This document shows positions 62,147 to 64,000 of a stretch of DNA of 64,000 bases, piece by piece. Origin of the DNA: Kocuria marina (GTDB lineage Bacteria > Actinomycetota > Actinomycetes > Actinomycetales > Micrococcaceae). The notes below the pieces were generated by a model. It did not search any database, was not told the origin of the DNA, and saw only the letters and a program-made list of their open reading frames with translations. Made by a program: the position numbers and the translations under genes. The stretch spans positions 434,001 to 498,000 of the forward strand of contig BMZV01000001.1 in assembly GCA_014652975.1 (NCBI GenBank), written 5' to 3'. Every line of letters begins with the position of its first letter. Within the stretch, counting starts at the first letter, position 1.

Positions 62147-63721
62147 ATGGAAACCCTCCAACACAATCTGGACTTGGTTCGTGACCTGATCTGGGGGCCG
62201 TGGCTCCTGATCCCCCTGCTGCTGGGAACGGGGATCTTCCTGACGTTCCGCTTGCGCGGCATCCAGTTCCGACTCTTCACCAAGGCCATGAGCCTGGGAT
62301 TCGGGCGCCGTTCCCGGGCCACCGGGGAGAAGGGCGACATCTCCTCCTTCGCAGCGATGTCCACGGCGCTGGCCGCCACGGTGGGGACGGGCAACATCGT
62401 GGGTGTGGCAGCGGCCATGTCCATCGGCGGCCCCGGCGCCCTGTTCTGGATGTGGATCACCGCGCTGTTCGGCATGGCGTCCAAGTACGCGGAGTGCTTC
62501 CTGGGCGTGCGCTTCCGCACCCGGGACACCGCCGGTCAGCTCACCGGCGGACCGCAGGTGTACCTGGCCCGCGGCATCCCCAACAAGTTCGGCCGCTTCC
62601 TGTCCGTGATGTTCGCGGTGTGTTGCGTGGTGGCCACGTTCGGGATCGGCAACATGACCCAGGGCAACGCGATCGCGTCCAACCTGGAACACACCTTCAA
62701 CGTCTCCCCCGTGATCACCGCCGTGGTCCTGGCCGTGGGCACCGGGCTCGCCCTGCTGGGCGGCATCCAGTCGATCGCCAAGGTCACCACGTACATGGTC
62801 CCGCTCATGATCGTGCTTTACATCGGTTCGGGGCTGTACATCATCGGCGTGAACTTCCAGGGGATCCCCGAGTCGCTACGCCTCATCTTCACCGGCGCGT
62901 TCACCCCCATGGGTGCCGCCGGCGGTTTCGTGGGCTCCACGGTGCTCATGGCCATCCAGATGGGTGCCGCCCGCTCCCTGTTCTCCAACGAGTCCGGCAT
63001 GGGCACCGCCTCGATCGCCGCGTCCGTGGCGCAGACGAGCCACCCCGTGCGTCAGGGTCTCGTGTCCATGACCCAGACCTTCGTGGACACCCTGGTGGTC
63101 ATCTCCATCACCGGTTTCGTGATCCTCACGACCGGGGTGTGGAACGGCGCGGACACCGCGACCATGACCTCCGTGGCGTTCTCCACGGGCCTGCCCGGTT
63201 CGTGGGGCGGGATCGTGGTCACCATCTGCCTGGTGCTGCTGGGTTACTCCACCGTCCTGGGGTGGGCGTACTACGGCGAGCGCAACGTGGAACGCCTCGC
63301 GGGGGCCCGAGCGGCCATCGTGTACCGCGTGATCTTCTCCCTCGCGGCCGGTCTGGGCGCCCTCGCCCCGCTCACGCTCGTGTGGTCCTTCTCGGACATC
63401 ATGAACGGGCTCATGGCCATCCCCAACCTGATCGGGCTGATCATCCTCTCCGGCCTGGTGGTCCGGGAGACCAACCTGTATCTGAAGAACGATCCCAAGT
63501 TCAACGCCACGACCGATCAGATCGACGCGTTCATGGGCACCCACCCCGGTGCCCTGGACGCCCAGATCCACCACACGGTGGACCTCTCCTCGGCCAACCC
63601 GGCGCTGTCGGAGACGGGTACGCTGCCCGTGGTCCCGCCCGCCGAGTCCCCGCGCGCCGGGGCCGCTACCGGTGCGGCACCGGGGGGCGACGCCGCGGCG
63701 TCGTCCGCCGAGCGCGACTGA
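62147..63721 (+). CDS. AGCS-family sodium:alanine symporter
   Basis: 524 residues, about 11 membrane segments. The signature region FAAMSTALAATVGTGNIVGVA and GGPGALFWMWITALFGM are family-specific, as are AECFLGVRFRT and LFSNESGMGTA. It imports alanine or glycine with Na+. The last 80 residues are hydrophilic and low-complexity (AATGAAPGG, AAASSAER) and include an 11-mer copy. Confidence 0.94.
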   Translation: METLQHNLDLVRDLIWGPWLLIPLLLGTGIFLTFRLRGIQFRLFTKAMSLGFGRRSRATGEKGDISSFAAMSTALAATVGTGNIVGVAAAMSIGGPGALFWMWITALFGMASKYAECFLGVRFRTRDTAGQLTGGPQVYLARGIPNKFGRFLSVMFAVCCVVATFGIGNMTQGNAIASNLEHTFNVSPVITAVVLAVGTGLALLGGIQSIAKVTTYMVPLMIVLYIGSGLYIIGVNFQGIPESLRLIFTGAFTPMGAAGGFVGSTVLMAIQMGAARSLFSNESGMGTASIAASVAQTSHPVRQGLVSMTQTFVDTLVVISITGFVILTTGVWNGADTATMTSVAFSTGLPGSWGGIVVTICLVLLGYSTVLGWAYYGERNVERLAGARAAIVYRVIFSLAAGLGALAPLTLVWSFSDIMNGLMAIPNLIGLIILSGLVVRETNLYLKNDPKFNATTDQIDAFMGTHPGALDAQIHHTVDLSSANPALSETGTLPVVPPAESPRAGAATGAAPGGDAAASSAERD

Positions 63722-63801
63722 CGGTCCCGCACCCCGGGACTTTCGCCCCGGGGCATTCCCACACCGGGGCGTTCCCCGCGGGGTGCGGGCCGGGCCGAGC
63801 G

Positions 63802-63843
63802 GCGCTCTCGCCGGGCGCCAGCGACGTTGCGTGGCGAGAGCGC
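63802..63843. terminator. Inverted repeat between convergent genes
   Basis: GCGCTCTCGCC and GGCGAGAGCGC form an 11-bp stem with a 20-base loop between the symporter and the mutarotase end. Confidence 0.55.
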
Positions 63844-63848
63844 GCTTA

Positions 63849-63894
63849 GGTGTCGTGGGCGACGGGCGCCTGCTCAGGCGTCGTGGGCGACGGG
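63849..63894. repeat. Tandem duplication of a gene 3' end
   Basis: GGTGTCGTGGGCGACGGG (63849-63866) recurs with one change at 63877-63894. The unit length is 28 bases. On the minus strand both copies read PVAHD followed by a small residue and a stop, in different frames. Confidence 0.75.
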
Positions 63895-64000
63895 ATCCTG
63901 CGCCATGAGCTCCTGCACCTCGATGCTCTGCACGAGGGTGTGTGACTCGCCGGCGGCGAGCCGGACCGGGGAGCCCATCACGTTGCCCGCTTCCACGCAC
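63874..64000 (-). CDS. D-hexose-6-phosphate mutarotase (YeaD-like), C-terminal 42 codons
   Basis: The window edge cuts the gene. The remaining residues (CVEAGNVMGSPVRLAAGESH and TLVQSIEVQEL) match the C-terminal strands of aldose-1-epimerase-related hexose-6-phosphate mutarotases. The 3' end is part of a 28-base tandem duplication (63849-63894). Confidence 0.7.
   Translation of the reverse strand, partial: CVEAGNVMGSPVRLAAGESHTLVQSIEVQELMAQDPVAHDA

Overview
This is a 64 kb stretch of a high-GC actinobacterial chromosome. The gene content fits the Micrococcaceae, and most closely Kocuria. That placement is inferred from protein character (Arthrobacter/Kocuria-like Crp, DUF3073, DUF4177, MarP, Pth2, ATL-type MGMT), not from a database search. 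GTG and TTG starts, ATGA/GTGA stop-start overlaps and long GC-driven antisense reading frames are everywhere. The window has no phage, insertion sequence or CRISPR array. One tRNA gene (tRNA-Pro, anticodon CGG) and one TPP riboswitch are present.

Layout. 1-2009 (minus): a partial Pth2-type peptidyl-tRNA hydrolase, then a branched-chain 2-oxoacid dehydrogenase operon (E1alpha, E1beta, E2) in which all three genes have lost internal segments. 2135-12956: a PolA-like polymerase, a Nudix CoA pyrophosphatase, endonuclease III, acetyl-CoA synthetase, AroQ, a broken glycine-betaine-binding protein, MarP, the Crp regulator, a second Nudix-like protein, RidA and DUF4177. 13082-19048: a class A penicillin-binding protein, a metallophosphoesterase, and a large FAD/Fe-S dehydrogenase. 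19146-24019: tRNA-Pro, an AT-richer leader and a three-gene Pel-like exopolysaccharide cluster (PelG, PelF, glycosyl hydrolase). 24159-30174: PhzF, a DCC-family protein, and the thiamine genes (thiE divergent from riboswitch-led thiO-thiS-thiG-thiF/moeZ). 30407-36794: the L-lactate island (lutABC divergent from lldP, then a FadR-type regulator), with LldR-like operators in the shared promoter region.

37295-39774: a two-component system whose kinase is translationally coupled to a tiny secreted peptide with two cysteines, and an alkyltransferase-like protein behind it. 39871-46821: purine genes (purC-purD on minus, purF-purM on plus) around an asparaginase and two small proteins. 46942-54569: DUF3073, a BCCT betaine/choline transporter, ClpB, and a three-gene envelope/stress operon. 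54588-64000: a 3-methyladenine glycosylase without its usual zinc ligands, a GNAT enzyme, a membrane protein, two tandem HAD phosphatases, a DEAD-box helicase with an RGG-like tail, an SDR, a DJ-1/Hsp31-like protein, a DoxX-like protein, an AGCS symporter, and the 3' end of a hexose-6-phosphate mutarotase.

The observations most worth following up are the secreted-peptide/kinase/regulator unit at 37295-39439, the minimal Pel-like cluster at 19654-24019, and an 11-base word (GACGACGCCGC) that recurs at least 18 times on both strands, twice as an inverted pair behind a gene in the manner of DNA uptake sequences.
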